In this document: positions 24,101 to 37,160 of the stretch, piece by piece
Numbering within the stretch: position 1 is the stretch's first letter
Layout: every line of letters begins with the position of its first letter
DNA from: Liolophura sinensis
Taxonomy: Eukaryota > Mollusca > Polyplacophora > Chitonida > Chitonidae
DNA: 60,000 nt
Direction: 5' to 3'
Assembly (NCBI RefSeq): GCF_032854445.1
Contig: NC_088295.1
Span: 24,603,385-24,663,384 of the forward strand
Program-made: the position numbers and the translations under genes
The notes under the pieces: model-generated
What the model was told of the DNA's origin: nothing
Seen by the model: the letters and a program-made list of their open reading frames with translations, nothing else
Database searches by the model: none

Positions 24101-26434
24101 AAATGTCACACATTCAGTGCTAAAACCTCCACACCCTTGGGTCTGCCCCCAGCAGGTTTAAACACCTCTTCACTCGCATGTGCCTATAATTACAAAAAAG
24201 ACTCATCTTAACTTTATCTGCAACAAATCTTCATGCATGGCACAGAATCGAACATAGGGGGTACAGCCGAGAGGCGTTCAAGTCAGTTAATCTGCTACTT
24301 GATCAAAGTATGTACCGCGAGTCTGAAAGTCAAGATCCGTTTATATAGATTTAAACCACGACTGATTACAGTATATACATACACATTCTTCACACTGCCA
24401 TCAATTAGCCGAATTGCCTTCGTCTAATCCTCACACATAATTATGTAATTACGGTATAGTTTGTATTCGCACATACATGTACATGTACCACACATCTGTA
24501 CTCTCAAGCGGTCATTACACAACATTAAATGTGTACATTACGTCGGACAGCAATAACAGAGCGCTATTTCTAACTTTAACTGTGGCTTTGTGTATAAGCA
24601 TTTGTCTGGGTAACCAAAGGCGTCGGTTGTATGGACGTGATATTGTATTAAATTCTCTCGATATAAGGATTTACTTTTGCTTATAGGTCTTACCAAAGCG
24701 GTGTTTGTCATGTGTTGTCATTTACTTTTAATGAACATTCATACACACGTTACCCTTGTTAACCTTGGTAAAGTCTCAGATAACATCGTACTGGAAACTG
24801 AATTGTAAGCCCATGAGTACTGGTTACGTACTGGTGTCGGGCTTGGCGGTCTTATAATGTGACTTGGTTGGGTGAGCGCAGGCTTCACTTCAGGCACACT
24901 TACTAGACGTTGCCCAACGCGTGGCTGTACCGGCAACGCCATTTGCTGGCATGAACCACGCACCATTTTTTTATGCAAATTTCACGCAATCTTGTTATAC
25001 CTGTTATGTACAAGGGCCAAGAGTGATCTTCACGTATTCAATGGCCGACCACTCTACTGTTGCTCACCACAACATATCTGTAAAACGGGGGACACACTTA
25101 TGCCTGATATTTGTTCCTGCTTATTTAACGGCTGAGGCTTGTGGGTTAGGATATTCGAGTATATCCGAAGGTGGGGTAGAAGAGACAGAGAGATTGGGGA
25201 GAGCACCGCAGCCGGAATAGTACGCTTCGGGTTAGAGCGTGCGTTGGTCAAGAAACTTCCACGACAAGCTGTTACTTGTTTCGGACAGCGAGGGCCATAC
25301 AGAATCAAACATACTACGCGTCTGTATAACATCCGTGGTTCGTTGGTGGTCTTATATATCGAGTGTTTCTATATTGCCTAATTATACACAATGAAAAAAG
25401 AATCACAAAACAATAAAACAAACCCACTTCTAGTAACTGCATGGTCTTCCAGACAGAATATCGCCAGGTTTTGATTAGGTATGGCATATCCACCAAATAA
25501 ACGAGATTAAATTGTTGATTGATCAAATAACCGGTTAAAAAATGGTCACCATGCTTGTGAGCTTTCGTTCGTTTAAGCTTTCTCCACATTTGTGACCTGT
25601 TTGCAAGCCTCAGCGTATATGTGGAGAACGTATAGGATATCACCGTCGAGTATATTTTAGTCAAATGCTCTCTGAAAAATTACTTTCCTGTAACGCGAAT
25701 GGATGTCGGACAATTTTAAAAATCGATTAAAAACACATTTTTTTTAGAAAACTTCGGAGGAAATTAAGTTCTTTTTTTTTCGATTTTGACAGTAGACCCA
25801 TTTATATAACCACATGATGGTAAGAATAAATATGAAACGTGCCAATAAGAAATAAATTAGTGGACAACGTGAAACTATTAAGAACAGGACGCCATAAATC
25901 TCCATCTCTATGTATCAATGTCACTGGAAGAAAACATAATTATATCAGACCTTACATGCATATCAAGTCATTTCCGCTTATAAATCAATTATATTACCAC
26001 CTTGTTCACATACGAATTTATCAAAAATAATCAGGCGTTTTGTGAAAAGTTTGACTCGTCTAACTGATGCATACATTCAAACAAACGTAAATGTAATATA
26101 TATTTATACCCTCTTATCAGGCAGACAAAAACTATGCAGGTCGTGATCATGTTGTTACTTCAAGGGTTTTTTTTTTACAGACAGTATACAAGTAATCAAA
26201 TGTGAGTATTAGAGGATGTGATATTCTTAGTATCACGTTGAACGTCAAGACGACAAACAACCCTGATGTCAATGTATATATACACACTTTATATTTCTAT
26301 ACCGGGATTATAGACAGCAGAATTAAGGGCAAGTCACAACATAAGTATCTTGTAACACGTACCTGCAGTACGAATTAGTGTTACACGTCCCATTAATCAA
26401 AGACATTATGGCAATCTGTTATCAATAAGACATG
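21163..26434. other. Intergenic interval without a recognised gene
   Basis: Mostly AT-rich. Two less AT-rich patches hold longer open frames: 21240-21608 (plus, 122 codons) and 24739-25381 (several frames, both strands). I see no domain, signal peptide or conserved motif that would make either a confident gene. Confidence 0.4.
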
Positions 26435-26580
26435 CCGTACGTGGGAAGGTCTGTCAGCAAACTGCGGATTGTCGTGGGTTCCCCGGGCTCTGTCCGGTTT
26501 CCTCCCACCATAATGCTGGCCACCGTCGTACAAGTGAAATAAGAACGGCATAAAACTCCAATCAAATAAATAAATAAATA
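26435..26580 (+). mobile_element. 5'-truncated SINE copy
   Basis: GTACGTGGGAAGGTCTGTCA, then GTCGTGGGTTCCCCGGGCTC and CCACCATAATGCTGGCCACC, ending CTCCAATCAAATAAATAAAT. Same truncation class as the copy at 13926. Confidence 0.9.
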
Positions 26581-27854
26581 CTTTAAGACAATAATAATCT
26601 ACATCTGTATACTTCTTAACGCTGCGGGGCCAAACCATGGCTTTGAGGAAACGCTTCGGGGCTCAACATGTATAATTATCATGATCTTTTTTCAAACTAA
26701 TTAATTTTTTCTGTAATTCTTTGGATGCAATAAAATATGTTCCAAGTGTTTTGTAACCATTATGCATGTATTAACTGGTTCAGTTAACACAAATGTGTTT
26801 TAAGGTAACAAATACATATTTTCCCAGGCTCTTTCAGACCTTTAATGCACACGTCATCAAGCATTAACGGTATCCATTAATTAAAATTACGATTTAAAAA
26901 AACCCAATTCTCTGTGTGGAATGCACCCATTCTTTACTATAGGTCCAAATAGTGCATGAGACAAACATTTGATTTCATTTATAGAAAAGTGCACTAAACA
27001 TGTCGATATCAACACGTTTACATTGTTTTGACAAAAGAAAGATAAACATGTTCTTATATTTATATATATCTGTTCATATTGCCAAGTTATATCAGCTCGT
27101 AGCCATGTGTTAGCAAAGGTCATTCGTTACTTTATAAACGCTGTAGTTTTCAGTGACTTTTCAGTCACCTTTTATGTTTTTTGTTCCCCGGCACATCAAA
27201 TTAGCAGTCATTGTATTGCTATGGTTTTTATAACCTGCAAATTGTGAAAAGAGGAGGTTCAGACTGATTTCAAATGAACCGATGAGTACGTGAACACGGA
27301 TCTCGGACTGTATTCGAGGGTGCCATACTACAGCACATGGCTAACGACAGGTGTGTCAAGACAGAACTGATGGGTGACCGTCAGAATGGACAAGACGTGA
27401 CGTCTTCACGATCACTGACAAACGGCCTTTGTAGTCCTGCTAGATAAACACCATCGGTCACCTCATCAGCCGAGATCGGACAGGTGAGAATGCACAATAG
27501 ATGGACGCGAACTGACCGCTGAACTAAGGACCACTGACCGACCATCATCGACCATCTGCCTGGGTAACTATCTTGTTCCAAAAACAGTCAGCTTTTTAAT
27601 GAGGTATCAACTCGTTTCAAAGTCAATATGCAACGGCGGTGAACTACAGAAGTTTTTTTTAAGAAACGCAACTCCAACAAAGGCGATAATTTATTACCTG
27701 CCACACATGGGGGCTGACATTTATTTGAAACAGTTATACCCTATTTCATTTCCAAAAGACATGTATGTTTTAGTGTATAGTTGTTGGTCACGAAACAGTG
27801 CAAGTTTATACTGCTTGGTACCCACATGTTTTATGTTTGCATCTATGCTTGGGT

Positions 27855-27963
27855 TTTCACGTCTTACTAAACAATTTTTCAGTCAAATGACGACGAGGAG
27901 TCAGTAGGCTGTGAACATATACTGTGTCTTCTTGTGGTAGGAAGAGTCCATGCCGCCAAAGAC
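27855..27963. repeat. Dispersed repeat, copy B (first copy at 16.6 kb)
   Basis: Collinear with 16596-16704 through ACAATTTTTC, TGACGACGAGGAGTCA, ACATATACTGTGTCTTCTTG and CATGCCGCCAAAG. Better preserved around the centre than copy A. Confidence 0.75.
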
Positions 27964-30900
27964 CCCAAATGTTGTACTGTACACGCGTAGCTGTACAAAT
28001 ATATGTACTTGAGAACTAGATACATTTGACTCCGGTTTTTGGGGCTTAACCCTGCTTCGTAATATACTGGCCTTACATAAAAGTTTTATAAATCCGTAAT
28101 ACAGGTCTATATAAAGTGCCGTTTTACTGAAGGATCATACTAAACTGACAAATTAGGACACGACGTCCATATGCACATGGTCGAACTATACAGTAATTGC
28201 ACTTACCAGTAAACACCAGAGAATGTGGGAGAGAAAATGAAAGATAAAGAAATGGGGGGGGGGGGGGGTTGTGCCAGACGTAATCATGTATGTGCATTTA
28301 TGTGCATGCTGATAAAATCTTTTGTCATGTACATATTGGCCTGCATAGCGTGCAAGTCTCTTGTAAATATAGAATCTAGTACTTTTTAGGTCCAAAATTA
28401 ATAATCATTGTACCATTTGTACATCGATAAGAACAAAAAAGTAACGTTCTATACCCAGCTATATTTCTAAATAAAATGAATTTCTTTTAGGCGATTTTGC
28501 TCACACAGACCTTGTGAACACACTATATACAGCAGATAGTTTGCTGGAACTACGCATGATTTATATACAATATTGGTAATATTGCAGCTTATATAATATA
28601 GGACGACAGGCACGCTCAAGTAAAGACTGGACACGATGATCATGTTCTTATAAAGCCAAGACGACCTTTGTTGGTTGATCTTATCAACAATATTTTTCTT
28701 CTGCTCCTGAAAAATACACTAATAGACTGCTTAAGCACAAAACTGCCATCGGGTAACCCAATGAACGCGCAAAAAGTTTCACGTGACATGATGAAAAGAT
28801 ATTATCGGACTGTTCTAAGGATCTAGTACCGCTTTGTCACGTAAACTCCAGAGGCAGTGCTCGTCTCTACCCTGTTTTTATTTGCGGAGCTTAATTCTTT
28901 TAAAGGAAGCTACTCGTATTTCTTCCAACAACTACTAACCATATGCCAGCTATATTTAGTTCAACATAGCCAGCTTGGCCTCCATATTCGCTTACAACTT
29001 ATGACGAACAACATTTCAATTAAACTTTTGAAATTGTATGAATAAATCCCATGAAATTAATTTTTTATCACTACATGGAAAACATATCTTTAAATAACTA
29101 AATATGAAATGACAACCTTAACCACGGAGGTTTCACGATATTTCTTGACAAGCCTATATACACATATAATTATATACATAATATAAAGATCATATATATG
29201 AGTATATATATTGGATAATCAAGTCGTCAAATAGTGTCTATAACTGAATTAAAATCGGTTTACCGAAATCTCATAAATAAATATCACAACAAAACCAATT
29301 TTTTATGGAAATTATGAAACTTTGTACAGACCCTAAGTATAAGGCCTTAACTGTTTGCCCTTTGGTGTTTGCCCTTTGGCACGATAATACAGACATACAA
29401 CAAAAGGCTCGCGCAACGCACGTGTTCGTGTCATATAGCACCAGCTGCAGTCGAATTAACAATGTATTGCAAATTACATATGCGGATAAAAACTCTGCTT
29501 CCGGCAGCTTATGACATCATCTGAAGCAGATGCACGAATGAACCACAAGAGTGACTGGCCTGCGGATCTCTCCGCATATATTATGTTATTTTAATCATCT
29601 TAATCTCTAAACCCTTCACGATCAAGTTTGTTATATAACTATCTACAATACTTATTCTTTTTGTGTCGTGCGCGTATCCTGTATATAGGACAATAAAAAC
29701 TCACACTGCTAGAAAGTCAGGTTGACATAACAAGTTTCCCCTCGTTATAAACAAAGTCTCGCTTTTTCGTCACATTCTGAGGTCTGTAACCAGAGAAAAA
29801 CAAAGTATACAATATTCACGGATTATGTGCCATATACATAATCTGCGGACAGTGACAAATAATAATGTATATACATATATACAAGTGTAAGAAAGACAAG
29901 ATATATTTGGACTCAAACACCCATCTTCTGTTCCACTCTCCTCGTTCACCAACCGGTCAGCATTCTACAATCATCCAAGAGTATACATTTGCTTTAGTTT
30001 TGGCTCGAATCGCCAGGACATACATAGATGTGAAAAAAGAGCCCTCTCCAAAGAGTGTCCAGTGTGCAAGATGGCTGAAAATTATATACATACAGAAACC
30101 AGCATGCACGTGTCCATGTATGTGTAATACACCTGTATGTGTATTCAAATGCGTACAAGTGAATTCGGAAAAAAACACCTTTTTGTAACGTTCACTGTCT
30201 CGTTTTTCCCCTTAGTCATAATACATAGGCTGACCACAGAGAGAGCCGATCCCACATTGCCACATTCTGCTCACTGAATATGCCACATACCTGACACAGC
30301 AGTATACACAAATGTTTAATCCTCGCCAAAACCTATCGGAATGTTAAGTTATTACGTTACGTTATAGTATATGTACAAACAGGGAATCACGCGGTTATTA
30401 CATAGTCCAATTCAGTGCGTGGGTGAGCATGGATTGGTTTAATCGTTGGGTATATAGTTGTTCTCAGTCCAAATGCTATAACAAAGAACATGTGGGTTGT
30501 TTACAAAGAGAAGAACGTCCCAATCCTTCATTCCTTTTAAGAGCCGTTGTTAATCTTTGTATATAGTTATATAATAGTATATAGTAAGCATATACTCCAG
30601 CGCTGTGACCAACTTAACATAGCCTTAAGTGTGTTGGGAAAAGCTGTCCGCTTAGATAAAACGTTCGAGAAGCAAAATCTTTAAAGATAGAAGCTTAAAT
30701 ACAATATATAACAATCATAGCAAAGGTTCGGGGTTCCTTTCCATTTACGCGTAGCGAGACATGACGCCATAAACATTTCGTGGCATAGAATATGAATGGA
30801 CATTTTTGTGGGTTTTTTTTTTTTTTTGCTTTTGGGCTTTATTTTCAGTCAACGATAGGAACAACATAAGATACTAGTTTATGGTTATGTTGCATATATG

Positions 30901-31560
30901 GGTGCACATCCTGCTTCTCCTACATGATCCTGTACCAAAGGCCATAAGTTTGCGCGGTCAATTAGCGAGGTGTAGTGATTCTCTAATCATTTAACATTAG
31001 AATAAGTATTCTCTTCGGCTTTTACTCCTTCTTAATCTGGTGCTTCATCTCGATTGCCTATAAGCGAGACTATCGTTCATGTATATATATAATGCTGCAG
31101 TTAATTGTATATTCACAACAGTTATAGTCTCCATGGGTGGGTGTCGTATAACCAGTGACGAAAAAGGACGCGCACACGTGCGCTGAGCGCTGATTATGCA
31201 AAAGCCAAACCGGGCGAGTGTATATACTGTTTTGTGTGTATCTTCCTGTGCAGTTAGCCTTAAGCCAAATTATTGCAGATATGAAATTATGATATTTATG
31301 CGAGCGTTCAGTGTGCAAGTCACAATTTGCATATTTGATTGCCTGATGCGTATTGCACCCGATGCATCCCGCTGCATATTTAAACATGCCGCCAAAAGCT
31401 GACAAGTAAGCTGTAGTAACCAGTACAAAGCCCAGTATATATTAAGCAAGACAAAAGCTAGAGATATGTTTTGATACTGGTGAATACAACCTATACTAGT
31501 ATGAATGCGCTTGTATATATTGAACTAGGCTGGATATTTTTTATTTGATAAATGATTCAT
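27964..31560. other. Intergenic interval without a recognised gene
   Basis: AT-rich with a G17-type run near 28254-28269, poly-T at 30814 and scattered ATATAC words. Open frames on both strands are short, overlap one another and show no recognisable family. Confidence 0.45.
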
Positions 31561-31561
31561 T

Positions 31562-31610
31562 CATTTGATTGGTGTTTTAGGTCGTACTCAAGAATATTTA
31601 ACTAATACGA
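31562..31610 (-). mobile_element. SINE 3' tail fragment
   Basis: TTTGATTGGTGTTTTAGGTC then GTACTCAAGAATATTTAACT matches the tail of the SINE in reverse orientation. Confidence 0.7.
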
Positions 31611-32186
31611 ATAAATTCAAGCGCAAAATCTTGTTTATTGATGACAAAAAGTCAGTCCCCATCGCATTTGAAAAACGTTTTTTTAGTAGGGTGTGTGTGC
31701 GTTTTTTATAATATTCCGGAGTATAACGACTAAACCAACCCATCATTAAACGATTACGTACGAACATAGAGGTGACTGGTTGTAAACGACACTTGTGTGT
31801 TGTAGTATGCAGTGTACGCCTACCCATCATGGTTAGTTAGCTTGGGGTCAAAATCATTGGCCCATTCAGCGAAGATTTAGCCTCTCAAGAGGACTCTCTT
31901 ACCTGAGCCGCATCACACACTATACACACCGGTCCTCCGCCGAACCGAAGGTGAGTCACGAAAATGTTACTATACAAACTGTATACAAGATATAGTGAAC
32001 TGGGTTAAAACCTATAAACATTGTTGCATTATGTCGTTTCAGGGGTAAAAAGCAGTAGATACCCTGTTTAGGTACTCAGAAAGCTTTTCTTTTAACGCTT
32101 GTAATACGGACTATTTTCCCTTACCTGGGCTTTTGTGAGGCTAATGATATGCCGGATCACGTTGGCACTTGTCCGGATGTATCGCT

Positions 32187-32221
32187 CCGCATGCGCAGGA
32201 CGATCACAGTGATCATGGCGG
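32187..32221 (+). promoter_or_regulatory. Candidate USP53/54 promoter elements (NRF1-like and YY1-like)
   Basis: CCGCATGCGCAG resembles an NRF1 palindrome, and ATGGCGG at 32215 is the YY1 core often found just after start sites. Both lie in the most CpG-rich stretch between the genes (about 31.9-32.5 kb). The factor assignments are motif inference only. Confidence 0.45.
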
Positions 32222-32342
32222 AAAACTTACCTTTGCCGATTGGGATTTTACTACGCTGAATTCTCTGTTGTTTTAGTGAGTTTGATTTCTGTTCTTGTTG
32301 GATTTACTGTGTTGCTGTGGATCCTGATATCGGACAGTTATG
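32215..32342 (+). other. Inferred non-coding first exon of the USP53/54 gene (5' limit unknown)
   Basis: A strong donor (TTATG|GTGAGTT) at 32342/32343 lies about 120 bp after the YY1-like site in a CpG-rich patch, and the next recognised exon (36889) starts with an acceptor and has an in-frame stop before its ATG. A first exon here would also carry a 14-codon upstream ORF beginning MAENLPLPIG at 32215. Confidence 0.4.
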
Positions 32343-35300
32343 GTGAGTTGTGTGTCGATATGTGTACTATGATCTAGCCGAGGTAGGCGGGACGGGAGCT
32401 GAGCGCTAGGTTTGGCTAACTGGGCCGGCCTCTCGCTCAGTCTCAGGTGTTCGCCCTAGTTGTCTGTGGCGTGTACGGTACAGTAGTAAACCCGATACTC
32501 CCGTAGGTCGGCCTAAACGCTTTTTCGTTCCTTGTCAGAAACAAAAGCTATATACAGGTAAATGTACCTCTACACCTATGTAACCATGAGACTGCATCTG
32601 ACTGTATGCAGGTGCATGTTTGTTTATGTATGTATGTTGCCGGACTGGTGATTCTTGCTAGTGTAGTGTTTTCTGTGCTGGGCCACAGTTGATGGGGTTG
32701 AAAGGGCTTAAGGTACAAACAGGTCTTAGGTTCTATGGTTTGTCTGTGTACATAGGGAGCTGTAGGGCTAACTGTAATGGTAAATGAGATGGGGTCAAGT
32801 AACATTCAGATTCAATACACGCAGTTCCAAGGTGGGTTAGTACGGCAGTGGTGCAGTATTATGTTGTTAATTATATATGGTATGGCTACATTAATCCTTC
32901 AGAGTTTATGATGAATATTTCAAGAGATGCTTATTATTAGATACTTATTGCACAAAATAAAGCAACATCAAAGATGCAGTATTAATTCTTGTTTGCAAGG
33001 ACACAGGTTACATAATAAATTACTCTGATATGTCCTTGCTAAGGATAGACTATTAGTTAAACCTGGAAATACAGGTATGCGTCAGGGGTTTTTCCACATG
33101 GCACAGACCAGACAGGCTCTGGCTGAATCACCCAGGTATTGATTGAAATTAAATTCAGACATAACGGAAGGTTATTGGTGACTGTGGATATTACCTTTCG
33201 ACACCTGATCCAGGTGTATTCATTTGTTTCCATGGAGATCAGCTGTTAAGAGTAATTAATGATGTTGCTTGAATAATTAGTTTAGCCAGTGACAAAGGTG
33301 AACGATGGTTAATTTAGCTTAATAGGAGTGTTAGCTTAACACAAGAAACCTAAAAACTACAGAAATGTTTCTGTCTTAGTAGGCACCTGTCGGACTACGG
33401 CCTTCATATGATGTGAGCCACTGCTTGACTTGCTTGCACTTTCAAATCCATATGTAATATGTGATAATAATATTTTTATTTATCAAAGGTAGCACGATCA
33501 ACTTACAGTGAAACTGTTCTTCTTCAAGGCCGTCACATAGAAAAGAATATATGGGAAACATGTACTTCAGAGTCCAATCCAAAAATACATCATTATACAT
33601 AAAACGAGATAAAGTACCCATGGGGTCCCTTTTCAAAGCCCCCACCTAGAGTCCTGTATTGTGTGTCAAGTTCTGTTACCTACAGAATAAAAGCTGTGGG
33701 AACAAGTGTCAAGATTACCAGCCTTTTGTTACATCCTTTCATGCAGATGGACCTGTTTTTTACAAAACAATAAAGCCTGATAAGAAACAGAACTTTAAAG
33801 AACTTGAGGTCCCAGTGAGACCAAGGAGGATGACACAGCAGGTGTGGACATAATTGTACCTGTCCCATGGAGAGTTACTTGAACAAGTGTTAACCCAAAC
33901 ATCTGAGCACTGGTTAAGTTAACATGGATGGAACTCCTACCTTGGTCACTGTTAATGATGTATTTGTAGTGGTGAGATGGTGGTGGGTGCTCTAGGACCC
34001 AAGGCTAATGAACATGTAATCAGAGATGGCCACATCTGGAGTCTGTTAGTCGGCAACTCCCTGACAAATTGTCCCCTTACTACCTTTAGGGTGTCTGACC
34101 TTGTCTACCCAAATTACAATGCAAATGGAGGTCTCCTGGCTAGATGGCAGGTTTATGCTGTACTGTTTGTCCCCAGTCTGCCTGAAACAATGGGCTTGTG
34201 GGACACTTGACACCATGTTATCTAGGTGTGGGTAACAGTTCCTGAAAGCTTTTGGTTAATCCAATGTAAATTTTTTCCCTGAATCCTTTTAATGGCTGAC
34301 ATAGACAAAGCCTGGTGTCTGCAGCCAACAAACCTGTGAGGGTTAAAGGCTGACCTGTAACAGATGGTCTGTGGTCAAACATAATTGTCAAAGGAAGCTG
34401 GACTGTAGAAATCCAGAAAGAGAGAGCAACAGCTTGTGAGGGAAGTGCAGTACAACAGGTAGTATTTGGACTGGGGATAGTCTTGTAGCTTGCTGTATAG
34501 AATCCCAGCTGAGGGTGTTATAGCCCTAGAGGGCTCAGGTATAGAGTTAACAGTGGCTGTGATGTTAACTGATGTCTTGCTGAGCTGAAGAACATGATTA
34601 AGACAGTTGCTGCTAATCTTCTCTTCTAGCTTGCAGGGTTGTTGTTTAATAATCAAGTCTTACTCTCTAATCTGTGCACGTTTTCCTGTTGAGCTCACTC
34701 TGTTTTAAAGCATGAAGTTTTAACAAGTTAGAACATTATCACTGGTGTTATTGAGGAAGACAGAGCAGGAGGTGCAGTTATTACTATTAAGAAGGGTATA
34801 TCTGGTCATACTTGTGAAATGGATAATTACTAAGAGTGATAGAGATGTAGCAGGTGAGAATTTTAACTGTCATTTTAGTTTTAATTGTTTTTTTTTTTGC
34901 TTTGTCTTTTTACAACCCATTTTTGTATGAACCTAAATTGAACTTTCAGGTGTTTTTCAGGACAGATGTTCAGTTTTAAGACCACTTTATATGAACAGCT
35001 GTTTTCTGTTAAAGCTGAGATATTCTAAAAGCCTTCTGGTAGTAAAATAACTTTTTTTCTTTGCAAAGAAGCACTTTCTGTGACTTTGTAAGCGTAACTT
35101 TGACCCTGTAGTAAGATTTGTCAAACAGGTTGAATGATGTTACTGTACCTAACAAACTGGCTTTTGTATGAAGACTTAGCCTCAGGCGATCATGGCCAAC
35201 CTTCAGTTATTTTTGTAATATTGCAGAGTGTATCATTTTCTTTTTGGTTGTTTTGATGCTTTACCTCTTGTGGTTTTACACTGATTCCTATCGGCAATTA

Positions 35301-36888
35301 AGACAGATGTCCTGTATGATGATGAAGTTACTTCAGGCTGAATTACAGATTATTGCTTTCACTTTTACATTTATTTATGTTGAACAGCTGACACTAGAGC
35401 AGATATGAAGTCTGAGATAAAAACTGTAGATGGAAAACTTCATTATTAATCACTTTGTTTTATATCTGTATTATGTTAGTGTTGTATTTGTTTTAAATTC
35501 AAATTGCATTTTTGCATAACTAATGTTGTGAATCTTCATACTTATTATTAAATTGCATATGTAGAAGTTATACTAAATACTTTACAAGTAATGTAAAACC
35601 TTTAGATAAGAGGAATTAATATCCTTTAGTTTATTAAGCTAACTGCAAATTACCTCTGCTGTGTACATTTTATGCTGTTTTTTAGATGGCTGTTTTGAAT
35701 GTATTGCTGAGAACCATTCAGTTGGTTTGTAATTTTGATGATGTTTGATACAAATACACACAAATGTCAGCAATGCTTTGCTGTAAATGAACCACATGTT
35801 TTGCTTTCTAGATTCGATTGTAGGTGCTTGTTTGTTGGCGAGCAAGATGTTTTTGTGTGGAAAAAGTGAAGATCTCACTCTAATATTGGTTACCAAGAAT
35901 GGTTAATCTGTAGACATCCGGTTTGATCATAGTGAATGGGTGATCTGATAGATAAACTGAGACAGACTGAGCCAGGGGATAACCAAATGTGTACAGAGTC
36001 TTTCCTCTGTTTGTGTTTGTATTTTATTTATGGCCTATCTCTGTCCTTTTGTTGATAGCTGAACCCATGCCAGCTTGACCAACATTTACCCTCTAAATTG
36101 AAACGCTGCATGACCTGGCCAAGAGGGCTTGGTGCCACTTGCTTATGTAAACTGAATGGATTTCTAGATTATGTTCATGATGAATGTCCAGTTGAGCAAT
36201 TAAGCAAAACAATTTATAACATGAAGACAAACAGTGATGTAATAATAAATGAACGCTTGAGTTGATTCATTAATTAATCAGCTAATGTTACACTTGTGTG
36301 TGAGCTGTATCAAATTCACGGCACTGTGTACCCTGGCCAGGTGAGTTAAATTAACACGGCCGCATGTCTGATAACCAGGAGTGTTATCTCTCTTACCGTT
36401 TGCTACCGTGAACAAGCTTGCTCAAGCTTGATGATAAAAGGTTAATTACTAATTATTTTACCATTTCAGCTGTTTACTACCAGTATCAGTTGTTGACTTT
36501 TACTGTCATGTATTTCTGAATTAAACGAGTTATGAAAGATCCAAATCCAGACATTAAAACAGATAGTGTATGCTTGTCACTTGTTTATTATATGATAGTG
36601 ATTGCTTTCATTCCGTTGGAGAGTGTCATGCATGTATCCAGTGTTTTAAAATTCTTAGTATACTTTGAATAATTTAGTTGAATTGATTATATCTAATTAT
36701 ATATAGGACTGGTGCATGTATTCATATTCATAACTGTGTTCCCACTGAAGTGATGGACATATTGGCATTCCTGGTCAAAGATGAGTAAGCTGTGTGAATA
36801 ACTGTCATGGTGTCTTACCCATCAGGTGATGCTGTTTGACATTTGAATGATCATACTGTCGTATAACACTGTACTCCCCTCATTTCAG
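32343..36888 (+). other. Inferred intron 1 of the USP53/54 gene
   Basis: About 4.5 kb without a recognised exon. Several frames of 60-90 codons occur on both strands, but none has family signatures. Ends in a pyrimidine-rich ctcatttcag acceptor. Confidence 0.4.
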
Positions 36889-37160
36889 ATTGTGTGAGGG
36901 CCTGTGATGGACATGTTAACCACAAGGACTTTATGCCATATGAGGATTAATTCAGAGATTTTGGAGTGTTACATTTTACACGAGGAGAGAAATTAACATT
37001 GGATTGTTACCATGGAGGAGTGTGATGACGGACTTGAGATGGGAGTTCCCGCGGCCTATTACGACACCTGGAACAGGCATAATAGCATCGCATTCTGCAA
37101 TTACAAAGGGTTACGGAATGCTCCTGGGAGAACAATTGCTTCCTAAACAGTGCTGTACAG
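36889..37160 (+). CDS. USP54: USP53/54 exon with start codon and catalytic Cys box (coding from 37012)
   Basis: The ATG sits in a near-ideal context (ACCATGG) and follows an in-frame TAA 18 bp upstream. The frame reads [20 protein letters not shown]...KGLRNAPG, then must gain one base to read [10 protein letters not shown]; as printed it runs GRTIAS and stops. The family sequence (KGLxNEPGQNSCFLNSA) shows that the second frame is right. Donor GTAGGT, phase 0. Confidence 0.9.
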
